Shown here one piece after another: positions 16,456-24,732 of a stretch of DNA of 64,000 bases. Source of the stretch: Rugosimonospora acidiphila (lineage in GTDB: Bacteria; Actinomycetota; Actinomycetes; Mycobacteriales; Micromonosporaceae); NCBI RefSeq assembly GCF_039543385.1, contig NZ_BAABJQ010000036.1, forward strand, positions 19,673-83,672, in the 5' to 3' direction. Both the position numbers and the translations under genes were made by a program. The notes beneath the pieces were generated by a model, which saw nothing but the letters and a program-made list of their open reading frames with translations, ran no database searches and had not been told where the DNA came from. Each line of letters starts with the position of its first letter. Within the stretch, counting starts at the first letter, position 1.

Positions 16456-17376
16456 GTGCAGGAGTACGTGCACGATCCTCAGGTGCCCGGTCCGGCGGCG
16501 CGGGCGGGCGACCCCGGCGCGCCGGGCGTGTGGCGACCGGCCGGCCTGCGCGCCGGGTTCCACGCGGAGCTGGGGGAGCACCCCAGCGGCCTGCGCCACG
16601 CCGGCGAGCAGTGGGCCCCGTCCCGATTCCTGGTGCGGCCGCACAGCCATCCGGTCTGGGAGCTGTACCTGCAGGTGACCGGGGTCAGCCGCTGGCAGGT
16701 CGACGGTCAGCGGTTCGCCCTGGCGCCCGGGCACCTGTTCGGCGTCGCCCCGCGGGTGGCGCACCAGATGGCCGAGGAGTCGACCGGCGCCCACCACTTC
16801 TACTTCGCGGCGCTCGACCTGGCGCCGGCCTTCGCCCGGCAGCCGGCGCTGGCGCGGCGCTGGCGCGACCTGCCGCGGGTGCTGCACCGGGCGGACGCGG
16901 TCACGCTGGGCGACCCGTTCCAGCAACTGGTCGAGGAGCTGACCGCGTACCGGGCCCACCGGCACGAGGGGCTGACGCTGGCCGTGGACCGGCTGGTGCT
17001 TTCGGTCAGTCGCCTGCTGGCGCCCGGTGGGACCGCGCCGCGGCTGGCGGCGCACCCGGCCGTGGCCCGGGTGCGCGCCCTGATCGAGCGGGACTACCAG
17101 CACAACTGGACGCTGGGCGAACTGTCCGGCGCGGTGGGGCTGGCCCCGACGTACCTGGCCGGGTTGTTCGCCCGCGAGCTGGGCGTGCCGCCGCACCGGT
17201 ACCTCAACCAGTGCCGGGTCAGGCGCGCCGCGCAGCTGCTGCGGGCCAGCGACGTACCGGTAACGGCGATCGGCATCGAGGTCGGCTTCGGCTCCGGGCA
17301 GCATTTCGCCCGGGTCTTCCGGCAGGTGACCGGAGTCAGTCCACGGGAGTACCGCACAAGGGAGAGTCATGAGTGA
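16456..17376 (+). CDS. AraC-family regulator with N-terminal cupin sensor
   Basis: About 306 residues. An N-terminal cupin-like effector domain (FLVRPHSHPVWELYLQVTG, then WQVDGQRFALAPGHLFGVAP) precedes two C-terminal helix-turn-helix motifs (WTLGELSGAVGLAPTYLAGL and VTAIGIEVGFGSGQHFARVF, then RQVTGVSPREYR). Such proteins usually activate neighbouring catabolic genes when a small ligand is bound. The start is uncertain: a TTG at 16447 is 3 nt after GGAGGG, while the GTG at 16456 is 12 nt away. The stop overlaps the next ATG by 8 bp, so regulator and hydrolase are co-translated. It probably controls both the divergent oxygenase and the downstream genes. Confidence 0.87.
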   Translation: MQEYVHDPQVPGPAARAGDPGAPGVWRPAGLRAGFHAELGEHPSGLRHAGEQWAPSRFLVRPHSHPVWELYLQVTGVSRWQVDGQRFALAPGHLFGVAPRVAHQMAEESTGAHHFYFAALDLAPAFARQPALARRWRDLPRVLHRADAVTLGDPFQQLVEELTAYRAHRHEGLTLAVDRLVLSVSRLLAPGGTAPRLAAHPAVARVRALIERDYQHNWTLGELSGAVGLAPTYLAGLFARELGVPPHRYLNQCRVRRAAQLLRASDVPVTAIGIEVGFGSGQHFARVFRQVTGVSPREYRTRESHE

Positions 17377-18070
17377 ATCGGGCAGGCGGGGCGGCGACGG
17401 GGCGCAGGATCCGGCTCCGTCGGAACTCACCGCTCCGGCCGGCAACGCGGTGATCGTGCACGGCAAGCCGGGGCGGGAGGAGTATTACGATCCCGACACC
17501 CCGTCCAGCAGCAACCACCACTGGTTGCCCTGGCTGGCCAAGCAGCTGATCGTGCGGGACATCCCGGCGCACACGCCGGAGATGCCGCACTCCTACGCGC
17601 CGGACTACCCGGCCTGGTGCCGCGAGTTCGAACGGTTCGACGTCGGCCCGGACACGCTGCTGGTGGGGCACAGCTGCGGCGCGGGCTTCCTGGTCCGCTG
17701 GCTGTCTGAACACCCGTCGGTGCGGGTGAGCCGGATGGTCCTGGTGGCGCCGTGGCTGGACCCGGACGGGGACCGGGCACCGGGCTTCTTCGACTTCCAG
17801 ATCGACCCCGGCCTGGTGGCGCGCACGGCCGGGGTGACGGTGGCCAACTCCGACGACGACGGCGAGCAGATCCAGCGCAGCGTGCGCCTGCTGCGCGACG
17901 CGGTGCCGGGGCTGGCCTACCGGGAGTTCCACGGGTACGGCCACTTCGGCGTGGACGACCTCGGCGGCCTGGCCTTCCCCGAACTGCTGGAGCTGCTGAC
18001 CGACCCGGTCGGCGCGCCGCTGGCCGCCGCCGGCACCAACGGCAGTCAAGTCCTCTCGACACGGAGGTGA
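17369..18070 (+). CDS. Alpha/beta hydrolase (RBBP9/YdeN-like)
   Basis: A 233-residue serine hydrolase. The nucleophile elbow is LLVGHSCGAGFLVRWL, an early oxyanion region is AVIVHGKPG, and the C-terminal catalytic His is in FHGYGHFGVDDLG. The small size and fold order fit the RBBP9/YdeN group. It overlaps the AraC stop and is followed 5 bp later by the second oxygenase, so it is part of the same operon. It could cleave an ester, lactone or thioester in the pathway; the substrate is not deducible. Confidence 0.8.
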   Translation: MSESGRRGGDGAQDPAPSELTAPAGNAVIVHGKPGREEYYDPDTPSSSNHHWLPWLAKQLIVRDIPAHTPEMPHSYAPDYPAWCREFERFDVGPDTLLVGHSCGAGFLVRWLSEHPSVRVSRMVLVAPWLDPDGDRAPGFFDFQIDPGLVARTAGVTVANSDDDGEQIQRSVRLLRDAVPGLAYREFHGYGHFGVDDLGGLAFPELLELLTDPVGAPLAAAGTNGSQVLSTRR

Positions 18071-18075
18071 GTATC

Positions 18076-18852
18076 GTGACAACGACCAACCAGACCGGCA
18101 CGGACACGCTCGAGGCGTACCGCCGGGACGGGTACGCCATCTTCCGCGACGTGCTCGACGCGGACCTCATCGCGGAGGCCAGCGACCACGTGAGCTGGCT
18201 GGAGGGCCGCCACCCCGGTGTGCGGCCCGAGCAGTTGGGCCACATGTTCCTGCGCGACGACCCGTTCTGGCTCCGGCTGGTCGGCGACGACCGGCTCGTC
18301 GACATCGCGCAGCTGTTCGTCGGGCCCGACCTCGCGCTGTTCGCCTCGCACTACATCAGCAAGCCGCCGCGCTCCGGCCAGCCGGTGCTGTGGCACCAGG
18401 ACAGCGCGTTCTGGCCGCTGGAGCCGATGGAGGTGGTCACGCTCTGGCTGGCGATCGACCACTCGACGCCGGAGAACGGCTGCGTGCGGCTGGTCCCGGG
18501 CAGCCACACCATGCAGACCCAGGCGATGCGTGAGGTGACCGAGGTCGCCAGCGTGCTGGGCCAGGAGATAGCGGTGGAGGTCGACGAGGCCGACGCGGTG
18601 GACATGGTGCTGCGCCCCGGCGACGTCGAGGTGCACCACCCGAGGATCGTGCACGGCAGCAACGCCAACACCTCGCCGCACCGGCGCTGCGGGCTGACCA
18701 TCCGGTACATCCCGACGTCGACCCGCATCACCGGTGACGAGCAGCCGTACATCAGCGCGTTCCTGCTGCGCGGCGACCCCGGCGTGAACACCTACCAGCC
18801 GTGGCCGGTCTACGAGGAGGGCAAGCACTTCCCCTTCCGGGGGGCCCGATAG
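18076..18852 (+). CDS. Phytanoyl-CoA dioxygenase (PhyH) family protein
   Basis: A 258-residue Fe(II)/2-oxoglutarate oxygenase. The N-terminus YRRDGYAIFRDVLDADLI is typical. The iron triad is WHQDSAFW (His/Asp) and VHHPRIVHGSNAN (His), and the 2-oxoglutarate-binding Arg follows in HRRCGLTIRYIPT. The GTG at 18076 was chosen because GGAGGTGA lies 6 nt upstream. The intact triad suggests an active hydroxylase. It sits in the AraC-hydrolase-cyclase-ThDP operon. Confidence 0.88.
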   Translation: MTTTNQTGTDTLEAYRRDGYAIFRDVLDADLIAEASDHVSWLEGRHPGVRPEQLGHMFLRDDPFWLRLVGDDRLVDIAQLFVGPDLALFASHYISKPPRSGQPVLWHQDSAFWPLEPMEVVTLWLAIDHSTPENGCVRLVPGSHTMQTQAMREVTEVASVLGQEIAVEVDEADAVDMVLRPGDVEVHHPRIVHGSNANTSPHRRCGLTIRYIPTSTRITGDEQPYISAFLLRGDPGVNTYQPWPVYEEGKHFPFRGAR

Positions 18853-18966
18853 GTAACATGCGCGTGCGGCCCGGCCGGCACCGCCGGACGTGGGAGCCAA
18901 TCCCGACCGGCTCGGCGTGGCGGGCCGGTCGCCGCCCGCCCGACCCCTCGACCCGAAGGAGACGCC

Positions 18967-19740
18967 GTGCCGGTGCTCGCCGACCTGCTGGGGGCCCTCG
19001 CCTCCGGCACCATCGAGGTCATCGACCTCACCGCGCCGCTGACCGACACGACCCCGATCCTCCAACTTCCGGAGCCCTTCGCCAACACGGTCGGGTTCTC
19101 CCTCGACGAGATCAGCCGGTACGACGACCGGGGCCCGGCCTGGTACTGGAACAACATTCGCACCGGCGAGCACGTCGGCACCCACTTCGACGCCCCGGTG
19201 CACTGGGTCACCGGCCGGGACGGCGACGACATCGCCCAGGTACCGGCCCGGCGGCTGGTTGCCCCGGCCGCGGTCATCGACGTCGCCGACCGGGTGGCCG
19301 AGGACCCGGACTTCCTGCTCGACATCGACGACGTCCGGGAGTGGGAGAAGGCGCACGGGCCCCTGCCGGAGGGCGGCTGGCTGCTGTGCCGCACCGGCTG
19401 GGACGCGCGCTCGAACTCGCAGCGCGACTTCCTCAACGCCGACGAGACCGGCTCGCACACCCCGGGCATCTCGCCCTCCTGCGCCCGCTGGCTGGCACAG
19501 GAGGCGCCGGTCATCGGCATCGGGGTGGAGACGGTCGGCACCGACGCGGGCGCGGCGCCCGGCTTCGACCCGCCGTTCCCGTGCCACTCGTTCCTGCTGG
19601 GCGCGAACAAGTACGGGCTGACCCAGCTGCAGAACCTCGCACTGCTGCCGGCCACGGGCGCGGTGGTGGTCGCGGCGCCGCTGCCCATCGTGAACGGCTC
19701 CGGCAGCCCGGCCCGGGTACTGGCCCTGGTCGAGCGCTGA
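18967..19740 (+). CDS. Cyclase family protein (kynurenine formamidase / isatin hydrolase-like)
   Basis: A 257-residue metal-dependent hydrolase. The family metal motif is GEHVGTHFDAPVHW (HxGTHxDxPxH) at about residues 60-73, with the further block GISPSCARWLAQEAPVIGIG. Members hydrolyse amides such as N-formylkynurenine or isatin, or act as polyketide cyclases. The GTG start follows GAAGGAG. It lies 114 bp after the second oxygenase and 32 bp before the ThDP enzyme. A role as hydrolase of a cyclic or formylated intermediate is inference. Confidence 0.82.
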   Translation: MPVLADLLGALASGTIEVIDLTAPLTDTTPILQLPEPFANTVGFSLDEISRYDDRGPAWYWNNIRTGEHVGTHFDAPVHWVTGRDGDDIAQVPARRLVAPAAVIDVADRVAEDPDFLLDIDDVREWEKAHGPLPEGGWLLCRTGWDARSNSQRDFLNADETGSHTPGISPSCARWLAQEAPVIGIGVETVGTDAGAAPGFDPPFPCHSFLLGANKYGLTQLQNLALLPATGAVVVAAPLPIVNGSGSPARVLALVER

Positions 19741-19772
19741 CGGCGGCCACAACCAACGGGAGGCCGGCGAAC

Positions 19773-21461
19773 ATGCGGGTCGCGGAGGCGGTGGGCCGGT
19801 ACCTGGCCCGGCTCGGTGTGGACCACGTGTTCGGCGTGGTCGGCAGCGGCAATTTCCATGTCACCAACGCGCTGGTCGACGCCGGCGCGCGGTTCGTGGC
19901 CGCCCGGCACGAGGGCGGGGCGGCCACGATGGCCGACGCGTACGGTCGGGTCACCGGGCGGGCCGCCGCGCTCAGCGTGCACCAGGGCTGCGGGCTGACC
20001 AACGCGCTGACCGGCATCACCGAGGCCGCGAAGAGCCGCACCCCGCTGCTCGTGCTGGCCGCCGAGGCGACCGAGCCCCGGTCGAACTTCTTCGTCGACC
20101 AGCCGGCGCTGGCCCGGGCGGTGGGCGCGGTCTCCGAGCGGGTCGCCTCGCCGCGCACCGCGCTGGCCGACGCGGCCCGGGCCTACCAGCTCGCGGTCGG
20201 GCAACGCCGCACCGTGCTGCTCAACCTGCCGCTCTCCGTGCAGGCGGCCGAACTGCCCGCCGACGCCGTACCCGCCGACGCCGAGCCCGCCGGGCCGGCG
20301 GGCGAGCCGGACGGCGCGGGCGCGAGTGTCGACGCGGTGGCGCGGCTGGCGGACCTGCTTGCCGGGGCCCGGCGGCCGGTGTTCATCGCCGGTCGCGGCG
20401 CCCGGCTGTCCCGGGCCCGGGAACCGTTGCGGCGGCTGGCGGAGCTGACCGGCGCGCTGCTGGCGACCTCGGCGGTGGCCAAGGGGCTGTTCGCGGGCGA
20501 CCCGTGGTCGCTGGGCGTGTCCGGCGGCTTCGCCTCGCCGCTGGCCGCGGAGCTGATCGCGGACGCGGACGTGATCGTCGGCTGGGGCTGCGGGCTGAAC
20601 ATGTGGACCATGCGCCACGGCAAGCTGGTCGGCCCGCACGCGCGGGTCGCCCAGGTGGACGTGGACGCCGACGCGCTCGGCGCGCACCGGCCGGTCGACC
20701 TGGGCGTGCGCGGCGACGTCAGGTTGACCGCGCGCGCTGTGGCCGACGAGCTGAGCGCCCGCGCTGCGGGCTCGGCGTCGGCGGCGGGCGGGCCGGCGGA
20801 CGGCGGGTACCGCACGGCCGGCCTGCGGGAGCGCATAGCGACCGGGGCGAGCCTGCGCGACGTGCCGTACCAGGACGAGGGCGACGGGTCGCGGATCGAT
20901 CCCCGGACGCTGTCGATCCGGCTGGACGACCTGCTGCCCGCGCAGCGGGTGCTGGCCGTCGACTCGGGCAACTTCATGGGGTACCCGAGCGCGTACCTGT
21001 CCGTACCCGACGACGACGGGTTCTGCTTCACCCAGGCGTACCAGTCGATCGGGCTGGGCCTGGCCACCGCGATCGGTGCCGCGCTGGCGGCCCCGGCCCG
21101 GCTGCCGGTCGCGGCCTGCGGCGACGGCGGCTTCCTGATGGGCGTGGCGGACCTGGAGACGGTGGTCCGGCTGGGCCTGCCCATGCTGATCGTGGTGTAC
21201 AACGACGCGGCGTACGGCGCGGAGGTCCACCATTTCGGCCCGGACGGCCACCCGCTGTCGACCGTCACGTTCCCGGACACCGACATCGCGGCGATCGGGC
21301 GCGGCTTCGGCTGCGACGCGGTCACCGTGCGCGCCGCCGAGGACCTCGAAGCGGTGCGGCAGTGGCTGGCCGGCCCGCGCCCGCGGCCGCTCGTGGTGGA
21401 CGCCAAGGTGACCGCCGCGCGCGGCGCCTGGTGGCTGGAGGAGGCCTTCCGGGGGCACTGA
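19773..21461 (+). CDS. Thiamine diphosphate-dependent enzyme (acetolactate synthase-like)
   Basis: A 562-residue three-domain ThDP enzyme. The N-terminal PYR domain has the catalytic Glu in FVAARHEGGAATMADAYGR. The central domain is roughly 190-330. The C-terminal PP domain has the GDG motif in VAACGDGGFLMG and the distal Asn in VVYNDAAYGAE. It fits the broad acetolactate synthase/benzoylformate decarboxylase/2-hydroxyacyl-CoA lyase superfamily and is not a housekeeping IlvB, since no IlvN partner is present. GGGAGG precedes the ATG. As last gene of the AraC operon it probably breaks or forms a C-C bond next to a carbonyl or a hydroxylated carbon made by the PhyH enzymes. Confidence 0.85.
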   Translation: MRVAEAVGRYLARLGVDHVFGVVGSGNFHVTNALVDAGARFVAARHEGGAATMADAYGRVTGRAAALSVHQGCGLTNALTGITEAAKSRTPLLVLAAEATEPRSNFFVDQPALARAVGAVSERVASPRTALADAARAYQLAVGQRRTVLLNLPLSVQAAELPADAVPADAEPAGPAGEPDGAGASVDAVARLADLLAGARRPVFIAGRGARLSRAREPLRRLAELTGALLATSAVAKGLFAGDPWSLGVSGGFASPLAAELIADADVIVGWGCGLNMWTMRHGKLVGPHARVAQVDVDADALGAHRPVDLGVRGDVRLTARAVADELSARAAGSASAAGGPADGGYRTAGLRERIATGASLRDVPYQDEGDGSRIDPRTLSIRLDDLLPAQRVLAVDSGNFMGYPSAYLSVPDDDGFCFTQAYQSIGLGLATAIGAALAAPARLPVAACGDGGFLMGVADLETVVRLGLPMLIVVYNDAAYGAEVHHFGPDGHPLSTVTFPDTDIAAIGRGFGCDAVTVRAAEDLEAVRQWLAGPRPRPLVVDAKVTAARGAWWLEEAFRGH

Positions 21462-21578
21462 TGGGCCGCCCCGCCCCGCCCCGCTCCGCGGTCGCGTCGG
21501 GGTTACCGGCCGTGCCGGCTGGTCTCGGGCGCGGACCTGGATCGGGCTCGTGTTTTCCGCGAAGAATGGAAACGCGGC

Positions 21579-21603
21579 TATAGCCCGTTTTTAGGGCGCT
21601 ATA
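21579..21603. promoter_or_regulatory. Inverted repeat just upstream of the surface-protein gene
   Basis: TATAGCCC and GGGCGCTATA flank a T-rich loop, ending 10 bp before the ATG at 21613. A smaller inverted repeat (CCGCG-N11-CGCGG) lies at 21557-21577. This could be a terminator for the upstream operon or an operator or leader structure for the surface protein. Confidence 0.35.
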
Positions 21604-21612
21604 TTGCGCTCC

Positions 21613-23751
21613 ATGCGATTCGGGCGTCTCGGGCGTTGCGCCGGAGCTTTCCTGCTTGTCGGTATCGGCGCGGCAACGGCCGGCCTGCCCAGCCGGCCCG
21701 CCGCGGCCGACGTGGTACCGCCGCCGGCCGGCGCCGTGGTCGTCGGGGTGGCCAGCGCCACCTGCCCGGCGCCCGCGTTCGCGACGATCGGCGCCGCCGT
21801 GGCGGCCGTACCGGACGGCTCGATCGTCTACGTCTGTGCCGGCCTGTACGCCGAGAGCGTGCCGATCACGAAGAACCTGACCCTGCTCGGCGCCCAGTTC
21901 GGGGTCGACGCCCGCACCGGCCGCGCCGACCCCGCCGAGGAGTCGATCGTCTCCTCGCCCACCGGCGAGTTCACCTACGCCGGCGCCGCCACCACCGGCG
22001 TCATCGACGGATTCACGCTGCGCGGAGCCGCGGTCCCGGTCGGCGACGACGACGGCATCCTGGCCGTGACGAACGCAGGGGACGGGTACACCTGGATCGA
22101 CAACATCATCACCGCCAACACGACCGGCATCAACTTCCGCGCCTCGGGTGCCGTGCCCACCTTGATCAACCACAACCGGATCACCGGCAACACGGCGCCC
22201 GGCTCGTCGTCCGGCAACGGGATCTTCTTCACCAGCGGCGTGGCCAGCAACGTGACGATCAGCGACAACGCCTTCGCCGGCAACCGGCCGGCCATCAACA
22301 CCACCGGGGTCGGTGACGGCGTCACCCGGTCCCAGAACCTCACCATCGCCGGCAACACCAGCGTCGACGACGGCAACTTCGTCGCGCTGTTCCTCGCGCA
22401 GCACGTGGAGATCTCCGGCAACACCATCGGCCGGACCAATCCCAACGACCCGGCGGCCGGCTCGGCGATGTTCGTCAGCGGCGGCAACGACGATGTGACG
22501 ATCGCCAACAACACCATCGACGGCGGCTCCGCGTCCGGCGTCAACCTCAACAACATCTTCTACTCCGCCAACCCGTCCAGCGGAGTACGCATCGCCGACA
22601 ACACCATCACCCGCCGGCTCAACGGGGTACGCGTGGCGGCCAGCTCCACCGCCGGCCCGGTGGCCACCGGTGTGACCATCAGCGGGAACCAGGTCCGCGA
22701 CGCTGGGGTCGGCGACCCGGTGTCCGGCCCGGCGGCCGGTGGCAACGGGATCTGGCTGCAGGGCGGCGCCCAGTTCTCGGTCACCGGCAACGTGGCGCGC
22801 GGCAGCGTGAGCACCGACTGCCGCGACGAGACCACCGGCGGCGGGACCGCGGGCACGGCGAACACCTGGACCGGCGACATCGGCGTCACCTCGTTCCCGG
22901 CCGGGCTGTGCGCGGGCCCGCCCGCGCCCTCGATCACCGGCGTGATCAGTGCCACCAGCGTGCTGGTGGGGGGTTCGCTGCACCAGACGGTGACGGTGAC
23001 CGGCACCGGCGGCCAGCCCGGCACCCTGGCCTGGCGGCTGCTCGGCCCGGTGGCCCCGGTGAGCGGATCCTGCGCCGGTGCCGACTTCGCCGGCGCACCC
23101 GTGCTGGCCAGCGGCACGCTGCCGGTGACCGGCGACGGCCCGTACGCCGTGCCGGACACCGCCGTCGCCTCGGCCGGCTGCTACAGCTTCACCGACACGT
23201 TGACCGGATTCGCCTACCCCACCTCGCCGTCGATCCCGGCCGGCGACCCCGGCAACACCGCGCTGGCCCGCACCGCGCCCACGCCCGCCATCACCGGCGT
23301 GATCAGTGCTACCAGCGTGCTGGTGGGGGGTTCGCTGCACCAGACGGTGACGGTGACCGGCACCGGCGGTCAGCCCGGCACCCTGGCCTGGCAGTTGCTC
23401 GGCCCGGTGCCGGCGCCGCACAAGGGGTCGTGTGCCGGTGCCAGCTTCGCCGGGGCGCCGGTGCGCTCCGGCGGCGCGCTGGCGGTGACCGGTGATGGGC
23501 CGTACGCCGTGCCGGACACGTTCATCTCGGCGGCCGGCTGCTACAGCTACATCGACACGCTGACCGGGCCCGGGTACGCCACCTCGCCAACGATCCCGGT
23601 GGGCGATCCGGGCAACACCGCGCTGGCCGGCCCGCGGATCCTGCCCGTCACCGGCGCCGGCTCGACGATCCCGCTGTCGGTCGCGGGCGCCTCGCTCGTC
23701 GCCCTCGGCTGGGCGCTGCGATGCCTGGCGCGCCCCCGTCGCCCGGCCTGA
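21613..23751 (+). CDS. Sortase-anchored surface protein with parallel beta-helix and duplicated domain
   Basis: 712 residues. A signal peptide ends near PAAADVVPPP (about residue 32). Residues about 45-430 carry pectate-lyase-like right-handed beta-helix repeats (recurring N-N-x-I/ISGN turns such as ISDNAFAGN, IAGNTSVDDGN, ISGNTIGRTN). Two copies of a 119-residue domain follow (each starting ITGVISATSVLVGGSLHQTV). The C-terminus is LPVTGAGSTIPLSVAG, a hydrophobic helix and a basic tail (RCLARPRRPA): a complete sortase sorting signal. The likely location is covalently wall-linked on the cell surface. Enzyme activity is not evident; adhesion or polysaccharide contact is plausible. Confidence 0.8.
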   Translation: MRFGRLGRCAGAFLLVGIGAATAGLPSRPAAADVVPPPAGAVVVGVASATCPAPAFATIGAAVAAVPDGSIVYVCAGLYAESVPITKNLTLLGAQFGVDARTGRADPAEESIVSSPTGEFTYAGAATTGVIDGFTLRGAAVPVGDDDGILAVTNAGDGYTWIDNIITANTTGINFRASGAVPTLINHNRITGNTAPGSSSGNGIFFTSGVASNVTISDNAFAGNRPAINTTGVGDGVTRSQNLTIAGNTSVDDGNFVALFLAQHVEISGNTIGRTNPNDPAAGSAMFVSGGNDDVTIANNTIDGGSASGVNLNNIFYSANPSSGVRIADNTITRRLNGVRVAASSTAGPVATGVTISGNQVRDAGVGDPVSGPAAGGNGIWLQGGAQFSVTGNVARGSVSTDCRDETTGGGTAGTANTWTGDIGVTSFPAGLCAGPPAPSITGVISATSVLVGGSLHQTVTVTGTGGQPGTLAWRLLGPVAPVSGSCAGADFAGAPVLASGTLPVTGDGPYAVPDTAVASAGCYSFTDTLTGFAYPTSPSIPAGDPGNTALARTAPTPAITGVISATSVLVGGSLHQTVTVTGTGGQPGTLAWQLLGPVPAPHKGSCAGASFAGAPVRSGGALAVTGDGPYAVPDTFISAAGCYSYIDTLTGPGYATSPTIPVGDPGNTALAGPRILPVTGAGSTIPLSVAGASLVALGWALRCLARPRRPA
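22933..23392 (+). repeat. Direct repeat encoding the duplicated surface domain
   Basis: Bases 22933-23035 recur at 23290-23392 with only a few differences, an offset of 357 bp (119 codons). Near-identity is limited to the first ~103 bp; the rest of each domain has diverged, which suggests local gene conversion or selection on the first strand region. Confidence 0.85.
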
Positions 23752-23790
23752 CCGGGTCGTCAGGGGCGCGGCCAACACCTCCAGCGGTGG

Positions 23791-24297
23791 CTAGGATTCG
23801 TACAGTTCGGTCTCGGAGACGGCCGGGTCGCCGCTGTCGGTGCGTCCCAGGCGGGCCGCGGAGCCGAACATGGGGCCACGTGCGCGCTGGATCCCGGCGA
23901 ACCGCCCGAAGCCGAGCGGCTTGGGCACGTCGTCGTAGACAGCCTCCATGCCGCCCTTCACCGAATACGTCTCGTGCCAGAAACCTGTGCCGCCGGAGTC
24001 TCGAAGGAAGTCCAACCACCACTGCCGATGCGGCTCTGATCGGGCGAAGGCGAGCAGCGAGGGCAGGTCGCGCCAGTATTGGCGCATCCCCATATTCATG
24101 GGAAAGAACGAGTAGTACACCGGCTCGTGCAGCAGCAGTCCATCGGGCTTATCCGCGACAGACTGACTGATCTTTCGGCCGAAGCTGAAGAAGGTCCGGA
24201 TTCCATACATGCGGTTCACCCGCATGCCGAGGTACAGGACCAGGAGGTCGGGGTAGGCGGACACGTCTACGGTCTGCCGGTTGACTCGGGTTGGCAT
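23791..24297 (-). CDS. DUF4188 family protein
   Basis: 168 residues, start MPTRVNRQTVDVSAYPDLLV. The sequence (LGMRVNRMYGIRTFFSFGRK, SEPHRQWWLDFLRDSGGTGF, then WHETYSVKGGMEAVYDD) matches what I know of DUF4188, small proteins sometimes labelled monooxygenase-like, with no proven role. The local base composition is visibly less GC-rich than its neighbours. With the nitronate monooxygenase at 24.7 kb it forms a two-gene patch that looks acquired. There is no signal peptide. Confidence 0.72.
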   Translation of the reverse strand: MPTRVNRQTVDVSAYPDLLVLYLGMRVNRMYGIRTFFSFGRKISQSVADKPDGLLLHEPVYYSFFPMNMGMRQYWRDLPSLLAFARSEPHRQWWLDFLRDSGGTGFWHETYSVKGGMEAVYDDVPKPLGFGRFAGIQRARGPMFGSAARLGRTDSGDPAVSETELYES

Positions 24298-24732
24298 CTC
24301 AAGCTCCTTAGCTGCGGGCTCTCGCTTCCCGGATCGTCCCTTCAGCGGGCGGCGTGGCCGATGAGGTCAGCCGTCACGGGGGCTCGACGTACGAGTGCGT
24401 ACTTGACAGACACTGAACGAGACGTGGAACAACGTGAACGGCGACTTCCCAGATGACGCGTTTGCGCAGGTCGGGACGCTCCCGCGTAGACCCTGCGCGG
24501 CACTCAGTGTAGATATTCGGGACCCTCGCGACCGGCATTCGGACCGAGGAGCGTGACCAACTGGTACTAGGCGATCTCCAGGTCGATCCGGGTCGACGAC
24601 GTTGGCGGTCACCGTGCGTATTAAACCACGTGTATCAATACGTAGGTAAGAACAGGCGTGGCCATGGCATCGCCTGTCGTGCCGACAGCCAGCAGTGGTC
24701 GTCCCCGGCGAAGGGCGAGTGATGATGCGTCC
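24298..24732. promoter_or_regulatory. Divergent promoter region of the DUF4188 / nitronate monooxygenase pair
   Basis: 435 bp without a gene and lower in GC. Visible elements: the palindrome GTACG-AGTG-CGTAC at 24389-24402, directly followed by TTGACA (24403-24408), and a CGTATT-N14-AATACG inverted repeat at 24617-24642 in an A/T-rich stretch about 90 bp before the monooxygenase ATG. These are reasonable candidates for operators of a TetR- or MarR-like regulator, none of which is encoded nearby. Confidence 0.35.
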
